The position numbers were made by a program, and so were the translations under genes. The notes under the pieces were generated by a model. That model searched no databases, was not told where the DNA came from, and worked only from the letters and a program-made list of their open reading frames with translations. From Isoetes taiwanensis (taxonomy: Eukaryota > Streptophyta > Lycopodiopsida > Isoetales > Isoetaceae), in the NCBI GenBank assembly GCA_021234155.1, contig JAJEKV010000306.1, positions 250,001 to 314,000 on the forward strand: a stretch of DNA of 64,000 nucleotides. The letters are read 5' to 3'. Positions 1 to 11,744 of the stretch are shown piece by piece. Numbering within the stretch: the stretch's first letter is position 1; every line of letters begins with the position of its first letter.

Positions 1-242
1 AAAAAGAGTTCAAGGCTACAGTTGTTCTCGTAAGCTCTTCAACGACTGCACCAACTTCTTTATGTATAAGCTTCTTATTAAGAATGGAAGGAAGCTTATG
101 TGACATTTTCTCTTACATCATCTCTACCTCTTTTTGCTCCCATGGGGGAATACTTTCGGTATTCTCCCGAATGAATCATCTATGCGATTCGATTGGCCAA
201 TGTAGCGCATCTAGGCTTCTTAGAGCCCAGATACCATGTTGA

Positions 243-1301
243 CTAGCTTTCCACCGCTTCAAATCTGTTTCTCCAATTGTAAAATGTTGACTGATTGATA
301 CCTAAAGCCATGCGCCACCCAGCCAGACAGAATTCCATCCCCTTGAGCATTATCCTGTCCTCTCCTTCTCATGTGTCAGTCACACTCAGCACGTCAAAAA
401 AATACGTAACCCTTGCATTGTGTGGTTGAGATAAAAATTCTTTTCTTAATTCATGTACTTGATGCTTGGTAAGTTTCTTGTTGCAAGTATTTTTGCAGCA
501 GTTTGACTTCATAAACTTGTTGATGGAACTTGTGGAGCATAGCCTTTCCTCTTTGCCCTTTCCCTTGGGCTCTCTTAAAATTCTATTTGTGTAAGTATAC
601 TTCCTTTTTCGTTTGAATTGAGCCTGAATGTTGTCCTCAAATGATTCTAGCTCTATATCCTCATTATCTATAGCTTATTGTGAAATAGTCCTTCCATCCT
701 GCAGCATCACATCGCTATTTTCCCATTGTACAAGTGCATTTTCTGCTGGCCTTTGTGCACAAACATGACATTTGAGATCCTCTGTGATTAGTGCAGGAAG
801 CACCTTTCCCACACAAAGGCCCACCTTTGAGTCTCCTAAAATTTCATCGTCAACAGCATCCTGAGGATCACTGAAGACAATTATGGCCTCTGCATATTTA
901 CTTCGGTCACATGCATGAAGAATGTGGCAATGCTTGTCTAAGAGATCAGTTCTTGAGAAACTAGGTAGTGGTTCATGATCATCTGATTCTATCTTGCGAG
1001 GAAAAAGAGTAGCTAGATCCACTGTAGGATCAATTTCTTCATCTGCATCTGACACTGCCTCTACAGATTCTATATTCGAGGTCAGTGATGGAGTAGCTAA
1101 ATCAATGGCATGATATCTTATATTCTGTCGAGGCCATTCGATAAACGTGCCCACAGCCTCTGCAATGTTGTCCGCACCATCACATGGAATCGGAAGGATG
1201 TGGGTAGGCACTATGACCTGTGAATCCTGCGCCACGCTGAGTACGCCAAGATTCTTCCCATGGATGCAAGTTCTATTCACCCAGGCACCCTTACCAACCA
1301 C
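243..1301 (-). pseudogene. DUF8039-like module plus N-terminal half of an unnamed transposase-like family
   Basis: From 1301 leftwards a single frame stays protein-like for about 350 codons but holds stops at 675-677 (TAA), 369-371 (TGA) and 243-245 (TAG) with no frameshift between them. The first 60 or so residues match the pattern of plant DUF8039, seen in CACTA-associated proteins (ILPIPCDGADNIAEAVGTF, then EWPR). An acidic linker follows. Past the first stop come a basic patch (KRKRK), a cysteine cluster (NCCKNTCNKKLTKHQVHEL) and, past the second stop, KGMEFCLAGWRMALG. That order resembles the front half of a widespread uncharacterised transposase-like family whose back half I see at 35.7-39.1 kb. 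Seen: the frame, the stops and the motifs. Known: DUF8039 is often found in plant transposon proteins. Inferred: family membership. The element is dead as it stands. Confidence 0.5.
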
Positions 1302-1479
1302 AAGATATTATTATCGACTAGGTTCACCATATTCCCTCGTGGCCGCCATCGCTTGAAGGAGCGGGCGGTCGACATTGAGTCTGATGATGATGTAGAGGGA
1401 CTACTAGGTAAGTTGGGGGTTTCGCAAGATCGACGTTCCGTGATGAGACAATGTGTGAGGCAGTTTTACAGATTCTCAC

Positions 1480-1626
1480 TTGATTTCGAGGCCATTCGAT
1501 AAATGTTCCCACGGCTTCAACAATGTTATCTGCGCCCGCACACGGAAAGGGAAGCACATGGGAGGGCACTATGGCTTCAGTGACCTCCAGGACCACATTG
1601 CTAAATGCAATGTTCTTGCCATGCAG
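1480..1626 (-). pseudogene. Second DUF8039-like module (tandem copy)
   Basis: Just upstream of the previous feature the minus strand encodes a close relative of its first domain: HGKN, then IVPSHVLPFPCAGADNIVEA, then VGTFIEWPR. The neighbouring copy reads HGKN, IVPTHILPIPCDGADNIAEA, VGTFIEWPR. The two lie about 290 bp apart, so this is a tandem duplication of one domain, either two repeats of one protein or two exons. The frame closes soon after the EWPR motif. I cannot place a start codon. Confidence 0.5.
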
Positions 1627-1629
1627 ATG

Positions 1630-2647
1630 ACATGAGGGTGAGAATGGGGACGAGCATCAGGAGGAGAAGAGGGATGAGCAAGAGGCTCACCAACATGAAT
1701 CTCTCGTGAAAGTCCACTGGGAAGCCTGATAGCGAGCACACAATTAGTGACAATAAGGAGGCTACAAAACACACAAAAGTGGTAGCATCCATGTTAAGGG
1801 TCTCTCACCCCCTTACCATACATAAAACAAAAGCACTAATAAATAAATCGGGCCAAAGAAATAGTTGACACTCACCAGAGGATCTGCAAAGAGGGCATCC
1901 ACATCTTCCATAGTCAAAATGTCCATCATAGCTCAAATTCTGAAAATTGTATCAATGCATCATGAATGGGTGTAAGGATTTGGATTCCAATGAACAAAGC
2001 AGCCTACAACCAATTCAATCTAGCTTGTGATATGCAGCATGCTTACAAATGCCAAAATCATTACAAGAACTAATGGAAACGTGAAGACACAATTGGGCAA
2101 ATGGGCATGATTTCCATTAAGCAATAGGTCACAACATAATATCAGCATAAAAATCCCTCTCACAAGCCCCTTTTCTCTTACAAATCAGACCTTAAATAGG
2201 TCAATTCCTCCCTCAATCCGCTCCCCAACCGCCGGATAAACCGCTATAGAACCTTCTAAAAGCATCCACGACCACGGAGACAACTCCTCATGCGTGCAAT
2301 CGCCTCCACGTAGGCTCTTGGAGCAGCCCTAACCTCCATTGATCATTCTCAAGTATTTCCAAAACCATTGTCTTACGTGACATCAATTTCCATTTGCCAC
2401 TTTTTTTTTTGTATTTTCATTTTTTATTTTTTTGGATTTTCTAATTCAAGTACATAAAAATGTTAAAACATTACAACAAGTACGCAAGGTCCTTGACCTT
2501 TTAATTTATCTTGAACTTCAACTTAATGCACCTTTAAGGTGTAGAGCTTTCTACCGTCGTTTATAATGACTATCATATCGATGGCTCATCTTGAGTCGTC
2601 TTTGAAGTCCTCTTTCTGGTCCATACCGTGTCAATGGCTTTATCATA
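1630..2647. other. No recognisable gene; probable 3' flank of the Gypsy element
   Basis: AT-rich sequence with a T tract near 2400-2412. It lies downstream (minus-strand sense) of the Gypsy's last coding remnant, so it could hold that element's 3' LTR. I find no second copy to prove that, because the Gypsy's right end is cut off near 25.09 kb. Confidence 0.3.
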
Positions 2648-2823
2648 TTACTCCCTCATTTTTGTGTGGAGCATGGGCTCCACACAAGCCCTTTTTGTTT
2701 CAAGCATGTGATATTGGCGACAATGCTTGTTAAAAAGATATATCCGCTTCTTCCTAGTGCCATGCAATGCCAAATTTGAGTCATAATAGGCGCTATTTGC
2801 TTGGATCAGAAAGTTTTCTCTTG
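2648..2823 (-). pseudogene. 3' end of the extra Gypsy ORF (left side of the Copia insertion)
   Basis: Minus-strand frame that continues exactly across the Copia target duplication. On the right side the protein reads FETM up to the CCATT duplication, and on this side it goes on as ARENFLIQANSAYYDSNL to a stop at 2648-2650. Removing the Copia element and one CCATT copy restores one frame. This is the C-terminal part of a coiled-coil ORF located after the integrase. Function unknown; such extra ORFs downstream of pol occur in some plant Gypsy lineages. Confidence 0.5.
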
Positions 2824-2828
2824 CCATT

Positions 2829-3114
2829 TGTTGGAAAACGCATTATCAGGATCGATACAAACCCGCAAAGACAGAGTGAGCCAATGCGAAGCAAGATCGA
2901 AGAGACACAATAGGAATAGAATAGGAACAATCTGGTGTTGTTCTCAGATTATGTAATCTATAAGTACATGGAATGAATGGCCGAAAAGGCCAACACCCGA
3001 AATGTAGGCCAAAGGCCGAGAGATATACATGATGTACTTCTAATGTACTCTAATGTACATCAATATATCTAACGCATTTAAATGTACTCTAATGTACAAA
3101 CTTGAATTCTAACA
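2829..3114 (-). repeat. Copia 3' LTR (left copy)
   Basis: Begins TGTTGGAAAACGC and ends GAATTCTAACA. It matches 8452-8739 over its whole length with a few small differences. It contains a short local repeat of ATGTACTCTAATGTAC type. Confidence 0.93.
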
Positions 3115-3123
3115 CCCCTTTCA
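3115..3123 (-). other. Copia polypurine tract
   Basis: The minus strand immediately before the 3' LTR reads GAAAGGGG, a normal plus-strand priming tract. Confidence 0.75.
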
Positions 3124-3169
3124 ATTTGGATAACTGGGCTACCGCAATGGTATAACACCAAGTGCTGAT

Positions 3170-6100
3170 CTAAAACTGTACAAATTTCTCGTGTGCCGGT
3201 GGCTTAGTAAAGATATCTGCAACCATTGCACCGGTGGGCAAATAGATTAATGAAATGATTGCTTTCTCCACCGGATCATGGACATAATGATAATGAATTG
3301 GAATGTGCTTTGTCCGAGGATGATGTCCCGTCGCTTCGCCATTTTCATGCAACTTTGGTTGTCCACATAAACATGAATAGGTTGCTTTGCAGTAGAAATA
3401 CCAACATCAATAAGCAAGTGGTCATACCAAATAAGATCCGCAACTCCGGTAGATAAGGCAATGTATTCGCCTCTGTGAAGATCGGGCACAACAGATTGCT
3501 TCTTTGATCGACCCTCTTCGCACCTCCATAAAACATGCATGTGCTACCAGTAGTGGAATGAGAATCCCTGTTGTTGCCCCAACTTGCATCAAGAAATGCA
3601 TGAAGACTTGCTGATCCGTTATCACAATAACAGATTCCATACTCATTTGTTCCTGCAGATAGCGAAGAACACGCTTTGCTAGTCGCCAATGCTTTAACTC
3701 ATAGCGTTGGTTAAACCGACTCAATGCAATCACAAACCAAAACAAAGATCAGGTCGTGTTATAGTCAAGGAGATACATCAAACTTCCAACAAGTCATTTA
3801 TATGGTAGAAAAGATGATCGCATATTATCACAAAACAGGTTCATCTTCAAACAATTTGATGCCGACTTCCATTGGCGTGAAACAGGCTTGCATAATCGGC
3901 CATGCGAAATTGCTCAAGCAAAAAATTCAGCATACCGAGGTTGGCTGATATGAATTAGCCTCTTCTTCTTATCGCGATGTATCTCAAGATACCCAAGAAA
4001 GAGCTAGCTGCACCCAAATCTTTCATCTTAAAACCGTTAGCTAGTTTAGATTTAAGTGCTTGAACATCAAGAAGATTGCCCATTGCAAGCATATCATCCA
4101 CATATAGCACTAAAATCAAATACATACCTCCCATGCACTTGACGTAGACATTAGAATCTGTTGTAGCAACCTGAAATCCTTCATGCTTAAGTGCATCATC
4201 AAACTTCTTGTACAAAACCCGAGGCCTTTTGCTTTTAAGCCATAAATAGCCTTCCCGGAGTTTACATACCTTGTTTTCCTGGCCTGGTACTTCAAAACAC
4301 GGAGGTTGCGGCATATAGATGTCCTCAAGAAGATCTCCATTCAGAAATGCCGTATCCACATCCATTTGATGAATTTCCCAATCCAATTGGGCTCTAAGGC
4401 AAGCAAAACACGCAAGCTATTCATTCTCACGACCGGTGAAAATGTCTCATCATAATCAAGACCTTTGACTTGGTCGAAACCTCGAGCAACCAGCCTAGCC
4501 TTATACTTTGTCAAGGCTGCCATCAGCCTTTGTACTTTTTTGTGAATAGCCATTTGCAATCCATCGCTTGCGCCCAATGGGCAAATCAGCAAGTTCCCAT
4601 ACCGGTTTGCATCCATGGATGCGAAGCTCTACCACCGCCTTTTTCCAATGTGAAGCTTCGGAGGAAGCCCATGCTTCCTCAATGCTTGTTGGTTCACCTT
4701 TAACCGCCAAGCAACACCATTCAACCAAACTAAGTTCAGCATTTTCAAGAACTTTACGAGAAGGTGTTCTGCTACGTGGTGACAACGGTTGATCAGAGGA
4801 GGAGGCATTCCAATGAGCCGAGGATCGGGAAGAACTTGATTATGAGGTGGACCATCATTGATGGGTTGTTGCACATCTGGCGGCAAAGGCACATCTTGCT
4901 GCTGGTCCAGCCTCAAATCTTGAAGCTCAACGAGTGGAGGATCATCAAGAACAAGATATTTGTCTTGAATGAAGTTTCCATCTGCAAGTGGATCAATACA
5001 CATAGTATTTGACTCATCAAAACTACTTCTGAAGCTGGTGTATACCTTTCTCCCGGCTCTTGATCCCACAACAAGTATGCTTTTATGATTAGGTGCATAG
5101 CCAATGAAAGTGCATTTGGTGCTACGGGCATCAAATTTTTGTAAATGCTCGGGAACATGTACATAAGCGGTACATCCAAATGTGCTAAAATGAGAAACAT
5201 CCGGTTTCTCCGGACCAAGCTTCTTCCGAGTCATCTCATTATCCAAGGCAAGCGCGGGTCAATCTGCTTTTGCACATGAACTCGCTGCAGCAAAGAATTG
5301 CATCAGCCCAAAATACTTTGGCAAATGACTTCGGCAAGCATACTTCTTGTTGCATTGCACAAAGTGCGATTCTTCCTCTCCGCAAACCGCTTTGTTGAGG
5401 AATAGCCCTTGTTGTGCATTGACGCTGAATCCCGCGATCACATGTATCATGAAAGAGATCACTAAGATACTCTCCACCACCATCAGTGCGCAATTGCTTG
5501 ATCTTCCTCCCTGTCCGATTTTCTACACATGCTTTATACAATTTAAAAGCCTCAAGAGCATCACTTTTCTTGGTTAGAAAATAGACAATTGTTTTCCTCA
5601 CTAAAATCATCAATAAACGCGGATGAAATATACTTCCTTACCAAGGCGCACAGACACCTCTGCTGGTCCACAAAGATCCGAGTGGATAAGCTCCAACACT
5701 TGCTTAGCTCACGCCTACACTTGCAAATGATCCGCGAGGGTGCTTACCAAGGATACATGCTTCACAAAGATCCGGGGCTGCCTTCATAGTTATCTTCATG
5801 CCATGAACCATGTTCTTCCATTTCAGATTATTTTTAAAGCTTGAATATTAGCGTGACCATACCTTTGTGCCAAAGTAGCACTTTCTCCTTTTCTTTGTCG
5901 ATCTGACTAGGGCCTGATTTGGATCAGACACCTCCAGCTCATACAAATTGCCATGTCTTGAGCCCTTGGCCACTATATCCCCTTCAATCCTTGCATTCTT
6001 CAAGAAAAGAACTTTCTTATCATCAAAGAAAACTTGCAGACCAGCATCTGCTGCACATGCAATTGACAAAAGGTTTTTTCGCAATTCTGGGACATGTAAG

Positions 6101-6900
6101 GTTTCTGGAAGCACGGTATTTTCACCATTCAATAGCGTGAAATTATATTGACCACTTCCTTGCACTTGAATTTCACTGTAATCTCCCAATTGCACCAGAC
6201 TTTTGTCATTTTGATAACTTGAGAATAGATCCCTATCCTTCAACATCACCGATGTGCATGCAGAATCCATCGAAGAACCTTCTTTCCAAAGAAGAAAGAC
6301 ATGCACTTGTTTCCACAACAAAAGCCTCCCCTTTAATTCTGAGACTCCGATCTGATTGGATAACAAGAGAAGCCTCTCCTTTGATGGCTTGTGCCTCAAC
6401 TAGGTGTGCTTTCTCTGATTTGCTCTTACCTTCCGGACAATCGGCTGCATAATGGCCATATTCAAAGCGCCCTCGCATTGCCCCCTCTTGGCATAAACTT
6501 TCTTAGGACGTGCTCCTTTTGATCCTTCCACCTTCCCATCTGATTGCTTTTTATAATGAGGCTTCTTATCTTGCCTCCCTCGTTGCAAGCAAGCATGGCT
6601 TGTGATGGCTTGGAATCCTCCACTTTGTCTTTCAAACGCATCTCTTTTCGCAAAAGCTTAGAGAGGCGTCATCCCATGAAAGACTACTTTGATTTTGTCA
6701 AGAAATCAACAAAGTTTTCCCATGAATTGGGAAGAGAAGCATATAACCTGGAGCTTTTGTTGCCCTCCGAACTGCGATACTTGGAATCTGCAACGCCAAC
6801 ATATCAAACATCTCCTTCATTTGATTTATGTGTGTATTCGGATCAGCTCCTTCCACATACTTGCAATTCCTAATCTGTGTATACAAATGCATAACTTCAC
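3170..6900 (-). pseudogene. Copia gag-pol (protease, integrase, reverse transcriptase, RNase H), broken
   Basis: Domains appear in order from high to low coordinate. Gag core at about 6700-6892 (MHLYTQIRNCKYVEGADPNT); zinc-knuckle remnant at about 6440-6478 (GHYAADCPEG); protease at about 6290 with active-site-like DSACTSVML; integrase at about 5240-5610 with LRTDGGGEYLS; reverse transcriptase at about 4785-3955 with KARLVARGFDQVKGLDYDET, then YVDDM as catalytic motif; RNase H at about 3690-3170 ending EMVADIFTKP-like. Several frameshifts and stops separate these blocks. The function in an intact copy is reverse transcription and integration; this copy cannot make a full polyprotein. Confidence 0.9.
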
Positions 6901-6937
6901 CTTCTATTTTGCAATGAGAAGTTAATGACAGCTTAAT

Positions 6938-8040
6938 TTAGCAAAGACAAAAGTAATGATTGTTGGGCCGAAAGGATCTACTGTTTTACCTATAAAAATC
7001 AGCAGATATAGAGACAGTAGCACATTACAAATACACAGGGTTAGAATTTGAATCAAGATACTGTAAAGGTATGCTTGGACAAAACGACAGCGTGTGGGAA
7101 GAAGGCCTTATATTCCATGTTAACTAAGTGCCGGAGCGGATCTCACAAGCCGGGTCCTTGAAGAAGACATTATTTAAGGTACTAGTACAAACAGTTATAT
7201 TATATGGATGCCCGACTGGGGCCCTGCTTGTCAAGTAGGCAATGGAAGCGGTTGAATCAGTCCTTAAACTATACTTGACCCGGATGAATTAGGGGTAAAA
7301 AGCCAAACGCCTTTATGCCATTATGTTTATGAGACAGATTTTATGCTTCCCTTAGAGGTCAAGCATTATGCCGCACTATCAATTATGTAAACCGGTTAGG
7401 GTCGCAGCCTAATGTAGGCCATCAAGAATAGCGCATTTGAGTTCAACTTCGTAATGGAAGGAAAATTTATTGAAATGGGCTGCTAGTTGGGGGTAACTCA
7501 AGAAAACCGGGCCGGATTCTCGAGATAGGTGTCGTAGATTTGGTCCAAGAATTGGCAATCAACCGTTATGGCACTCAAAAAGGGAGTAGAATGCAGAAGT
7601 ATATTGAAGACATAAATCAATTGGTGATGTACACGGAACTTTGATTCGACATTGTCAAACATCTCGAGACATATGAAGCATGTGGTGGCTGACACCGGAC
7701 AAGCTCGTGATCGCGTCTCATGTCCTGAAACAGGTATGGGCTGGGATCCCAGAGAGAGCAGACCGCTCTTTTTTGCACATTGGGGAGTCATGGAGGACGA
7801 AGGACATGTTTTACTTGAATGTCCCGAATACTCACATATCAGAGATAGACACAACATAAATCTTGTACATTTACATGGATACTTGAGATGGAGCCTTATA
7901 ACCTTTGGTAGATACATCAAGGATATAGACTCACATCGCTCTTTTTCTGTTAAGTCTATGATCGCATTAATCAGAATTGCTGCCTCGTGACCTTCAAGGT
8001 CCAAAGGGCAAGATCAATACAAATTATTATTATTATTATT
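6938..8040 (+). mobile_element. 5'-truncated LINE fragment with (ATT)n tail inside Copia gag
   Basis: On the plus strand the segment starts in the reverse transcriptase region (KTKVMIVGPKGS), passes through decayed coding sequence and ends with a zinc-finger-like motif (EDEGHVLLECPEYSHIRD at about 7793-7850) typical of LINE ORF2 C-termini. It finishes in (ATT)n at 8023-8040, a simple tail as in several plant LINE families. The Copia gag frame is interrupted exactly at this block. I could not define a clear target duplication; the left limit is approximate. Confidence 0.8.
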
Positions 8041-8330
8041 TTGGTGCCATACTTATCTTCAAGCCGATCCAAAGAGAATAGCTGCCCCGATCCACATCTA
8101 CTTGCATGACTATGGCTCTGGAGAGACACATATATATGCAAGCCATTGCTCTATTATCACGGCGATGCCAATCCTTTTGAAGCTTGATTTGAGCTGCTGT
8201 CCTAGCATTCTCTCGTTTAGTTTCGCATCCATCCACTATATCCCGCACATCCTCTCGGCCATTAGATATAACTTCATGGATTTCTTCCAGCCTTGAAACC
8301 CTTTGCCATCAAACATAGGTGGTTTTGTAA
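8041..8330 (-). pseudogene. Copia gag 5' part, separated by the LINE insertion
   Basis: The minus strand encodes MFDGKGFQGWKKSMKLYLMA, then after a shift DVRDIVDGCETKRENARTAA and SRAIVMQVD, the usual start of a plant Copia gag (UBN2 type). The sequence runs to LWxRLEDKYGTK and stops at the LINE tail at 8040. The matching continuation, LTSHCKIEGEVM, starts near 6930. Confidence 0.85.
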
Positions 8331-8429
8331 TTGCCGATACTGCATCTGGTCTCCATGACCTTCTCTTGCTCAGATAAGTATTCTTCCGAATTGTTCTCCC
8401 AAGTTCCTCTATTGCCGAACTTCCCTTTA

Positions 8430-8451
8430 CATGCCAATAGGCTCGATACCA
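8430..8451 (-). other. Copia primer binding site, initiator-Met tRNA type
   Basis: Directly inside the 5' LTR the minus strand reads TGGTATCGAGCCTATTGGC. Plant Copia elements typically have TGGTATCAGAGC, complementary to the 3' end of initiator methionine tRNA. One base is missing here relative to that consensus. Confidence 0.8.
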
Positions 8452-8739
8452 TGTTGGAAAACGTATCAGCTATGGACTGATACAAACCTCGCAAAGACAG
8501 AGTGAGCCAATGCGAAGCAAGATCTAAGAGACACAATAGGAATAGAATAGGAACAACTGGATGTTCTCTCAGACATATGTAATCTATAAGTACATGGAAT
8601 GAATGGCACCGAAAGGCCAACAGCGGAAATGTAGGCCAAAGGCCAGAGATGTACATGATGTACTTCTAATGTACTCTAATGTACATCAATATATCTAACG
8701 TACAGAAATGTACTCTAATGTACAGCTTGAATTCTAACA
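8452..8739 (-). repeat. Copia 5' LTR (right copy)
   Basis: Begins TGTTGGAAAACGT and ends GAATTCTAACA. Being upstream of gag on the minus strand it is the promoter-bearing LTR of the element. Divergence from the left LTR is small but visible (for example 2845-2860 against 8465-8480), so the insertion is not brand new. Confidence 0.93.
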
Positions 8740-8744
8740 CCATT

Positions 8745-9654
8745 GTCTCAAAAACTTTGATATAGTCAGCAGGGAGGTGGCTGAGTTTCATGAATAATGC
8801 GGTGTCCATCATGGTTGACTTACATGATCGATTAGGATCAATGTTAATGAGAGGCTCCTTACTATTTGCATTGACAATAACCAACAATTGACAATAAGGT
8901 GCTTGCTTGTAAATGGCAATATCTGGACTGTTTTGAGCAAAGAGTAATAAAAGCTTTTGAGATTTTGTATCGCCTCGTTGCCTCTAGGTTGGCACCGAAG
9001 CACGTTGTAACAGCCCAATTACACTGATTTGTTTGGTCTACTGTTACACAATCAAGTCTTCTTTTATACCTTGGATCAAAGTTGATGGATTCCTGTAATT
9101 GTAAAGATGCCTGCATAAAAATTTCATGAATTGTTGAATCCTGTAGGAGCTCTCTTCTCCATAAGTCTGTGGTGGCTTCCTTATAAGATGGCAAGGATAA
9201 AAATGTATAGTCTACAACAGTAGGTTGCTGATCAGCCTCATGGTAACTTGTCAAAGCTTCGTCTTTCAGATCAAGTTGAGCCGTAAGATGCTGATTTTCC
9301 TGCGTCAAATTCTGGAGCTTTTGGATAAGCAATTTTGTTCCTTGAGCAATTTTTTCTGTTTTTCAAAGTGGACACATTTTGCTTTTGCATATTAAAATGA
9401 TCTTAAGTTAAGACATCGTATTTGGCTAACAAAGTCTGATATTGGGCAGTCTTTTGCTGGATCTCCAGCTGAAAATCAGAATTTTGGCATTGGGTTCTTG
9501 TAACCTGATCCTCCAAATCTGTGATGGCCTTAGTTTGCATTTGTAATTCAACAAGCATCTCATTGAATAATGCTTGGTGTGGGTCAAAAGCTCCCTGCTT
9601 AACGATGAAAGAAAGATTGTCGGGAAGATACAAGATCTGCCATCGGTTCATCAT
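8745..9654 (-). pseudogene. Coiled-coil ORF downstream of Gypsy integrase
   Basis: Two open stretches (9654-9403 and 9332-8862) and a continuation to 8745 encode a helical, Gln/Leu-rich protein: LVELQMQTKAITDLEDQVT, then LTQENQHLTAQLDLKDEAL, then HEIFMQASLQLQESINFDPR. It lies 3' of the integrase on the same strand and runs into the Copia insertion point. A coiled coil after pol is not part of the core Gypsy plan, so this is an extra ORF of the family. Function unknown; a gag-like or nucleic-acid-binding accessory role would be a guess. Confidence 0.55.
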
Positions 9655-9953
9655 GATTGTTCAATAATGCTTTTGTTTGCTCCTCATGGATGCTAGTAAT
9701 TGATGCTGGAATTTTAATTCATAGAATAAACAATTTTTGTTTGCTGATTTACGACCACATGAATGCCATGGATTTGTATGATTCTAAAAAAAAAACGTTG
9801 AAGAAGGGTCAACAACATTGCATATTTGGAAGAAGCATTAGGAGGGCTTATTTTAATGCTACATGTTACTTTGAAAGCATTATTTCCCTTCTTAGCCTTC
9901 CATTGAATTTGATGTTCCCAGCTTCTCTTTTGCAAAAGATATCTGTTCAAACA

Positions 9954-11380
9954 TTATTCAGATTTGAGTTTAGCTTGTACATATCTATGCCTTATGGTAT
10001 TCTCTTTGCCTTTACCAAAACACAGCAAAATTTTATGTGGAGGCCAAAATTGTATCCAATGCATAGCCTCTATAAAATGATCATTAGGATAGACACGTAT
10101 GGATTGGTCACTCCACCAATGTGTTGCAAATGGTCCTGGTATTGGTGTCAGAATTAATCGTAAAATTGCATTTGCATGTCTTGCTTGTTTGAGGTTTTCA
10201 CGAAATCTTTGTTGAATTAAACTTTCTTGCCACTCCCATAAGTATAAGGTAACCCCTCGGCATCTTTTCTTAGGAACTAGTGTAACCATCTGGATGTCAA
10301 CAACAGATTTATTCATGTACTTCTTGAGCCTACTGCCATTGACAATATTAGGTAATAGGTTCCCTTGTAAATCTGAAAGGTGTACAGATCCATTTGGATT
10401 TATTTTATAGATAAGAAATGGACCCAGCCAATGGATCTTGAGTTTACCAGAATGTTGCTTATATCTAGAATCATATAATAAAACTTTGTCTCCCTTTCTC
10501 AAATCTTTCCGCTTTTGTCTTTTATCAACCCAAGCTTTTCTTGCTTGTTTGGCTTCTTCTTGTTGCCAAACTGCATATTGACGCTTCTCATCCAATCTCT
10601 CCAATTGGATTAAACTATGAGCTATGGATTTATCATGTGACAATCTGTTTTGGAGAGCTACACGAAGACTAGGCACTATGAACTCAAAAGGCATAACCGC
10701 TTCAATGACATATGTTAATTGGAATGGTGTATGGCCTCGTTATAGTCTTATGAGCAAGTTTTATATGCCCAAAGTATCGCAGTAACTTGAGTTTTAATCT
10801 GATCGCTTTTGATTCACAAATTTTCTTAAGGATAGTAATCAGAATTTTGTTTGTAGATTTAGCTTGGCCAAGTAGCCCTTGGATAATATGGGGTAGATTT
10901 ATGATCGTAATCGTTGTAGCACAAGGCTTTCAATGGTCGTTGATAAAATGAACTCCCCTGTCACTCACAAGCTCTAAAGGGCATAGAACCGTGTTATTAT
11001 CTCTTTGGTATAGTACTTTTGCAACACTTAAGTCTCAGATATCTTTAAGAGATCTTGCCTCTCAAGCAAGATTTCTTATTATAACTGTAGTATTAGAATA
11101 TATTGAGCTCCCACAAAGTCCATTCCCCCATTTTTCTAATGGGCCCAAGGGTAGAACCGTGTGAGAGGTATGTAACTCCTTTCGCTTGGTTTGCCCATGC
11201 GTTGGCAAATATCGCATGTTCTTGTATGTTTGGAACAATCCCTAAAGAGTGTCGGCCACCATAGGCCGGATTGCATAATCTTTCTAGTCTGTTATATCGG
11301 GCCGCGAAAATGACCACTGGCCGCCTCTTCATGTGCCTCTTGAATGATACCCTCAATTTCATGAGGCATGATACACCTCC
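9954..11380 (-). pseudogene. Ty3/Gypsy integrase
   Basis: Minus strand. The HHCC zinc-binding domain lies at about 11370-11190 (HEEAASGHFRG, then TRTCDICQRMGK). The core follows at about 11000-10740 with SDRGVHF and STPYYP-type motifs spread over shifted frames. An open 246-residue frame at 10694-9954 gives the C-terminal part: KGDKVLLYDSRYKQHSGKLK, then HWLGPFLIY and NGSRLKKY, matching the GPY/F-like end of plant Gypsy integrases. I see no chromodomain after it, so it is probably not a chromovirus. The catalytic core is broken by frameshifts. Confidence 0.88.
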
Positions 11381-11744
11381 TTAGTACATCATCTTGTCCC
11401 TTTTATAGAGTTGGCGGATACCAAACAAAACTTGATGCTTTACTTAATAAAATCTTTCCGTTGAGACAAGGAAAGTTTACTAGACGTTTCCAAAGTGAAG
11501 CTAAATATTCGATTAGGCCAAGCATACCATGGTGGGGTTGCCACCACTTTAAAAAGACTTTACATCGGTAATTCGTCATTTATACCTGTGGGGGGATCCT
11601 CTGTTGTTATCCGAGATAAATGATCGTGGATCGTTTGTGTGTGGTGTTCCAGGTCTTAGGACCACTTTGAAATTGAATTCTTGTAGAATTAATAGCCAGC
11701 GTGTAATTCGGCCCCAGTAAACACATGGTTTATTAACCAGATAA

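Larger units (their letters stand above)
2829..8739 (-). mobile_element. Ty1/Copia LTR retrotransposon with CCATT target duplication
   Basis: The element has two near-identical ends of 286 and 288 bp starting TGTTGGAAAAC and ending TTCTAACA. It is flanked by the perfect 5-bp duplication CCATT at 2824-2828 and 8740-8744. Internal order on the minus strand is primer binding site, gag, zinc knuckle, protease, integrase, reverse transcriptase, RNase H and polypurine tract, which is the Copia order. The reading frames are broken by stops and shifts and by a LINE insertion at about 6938-8040, so the copy is inactive. The target was the coiled-coil ORF of an older Gypsy element, which dates Copia after Gypsy and the LINE after Copia. 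Confidence 0.95.

Noticed and set aside
1801-2640. Possible 3' LTR of the Gypsy element
   Set aside because: No TG...CA borders, no polypurine tract in a clear position and no second copy in the window to compare.
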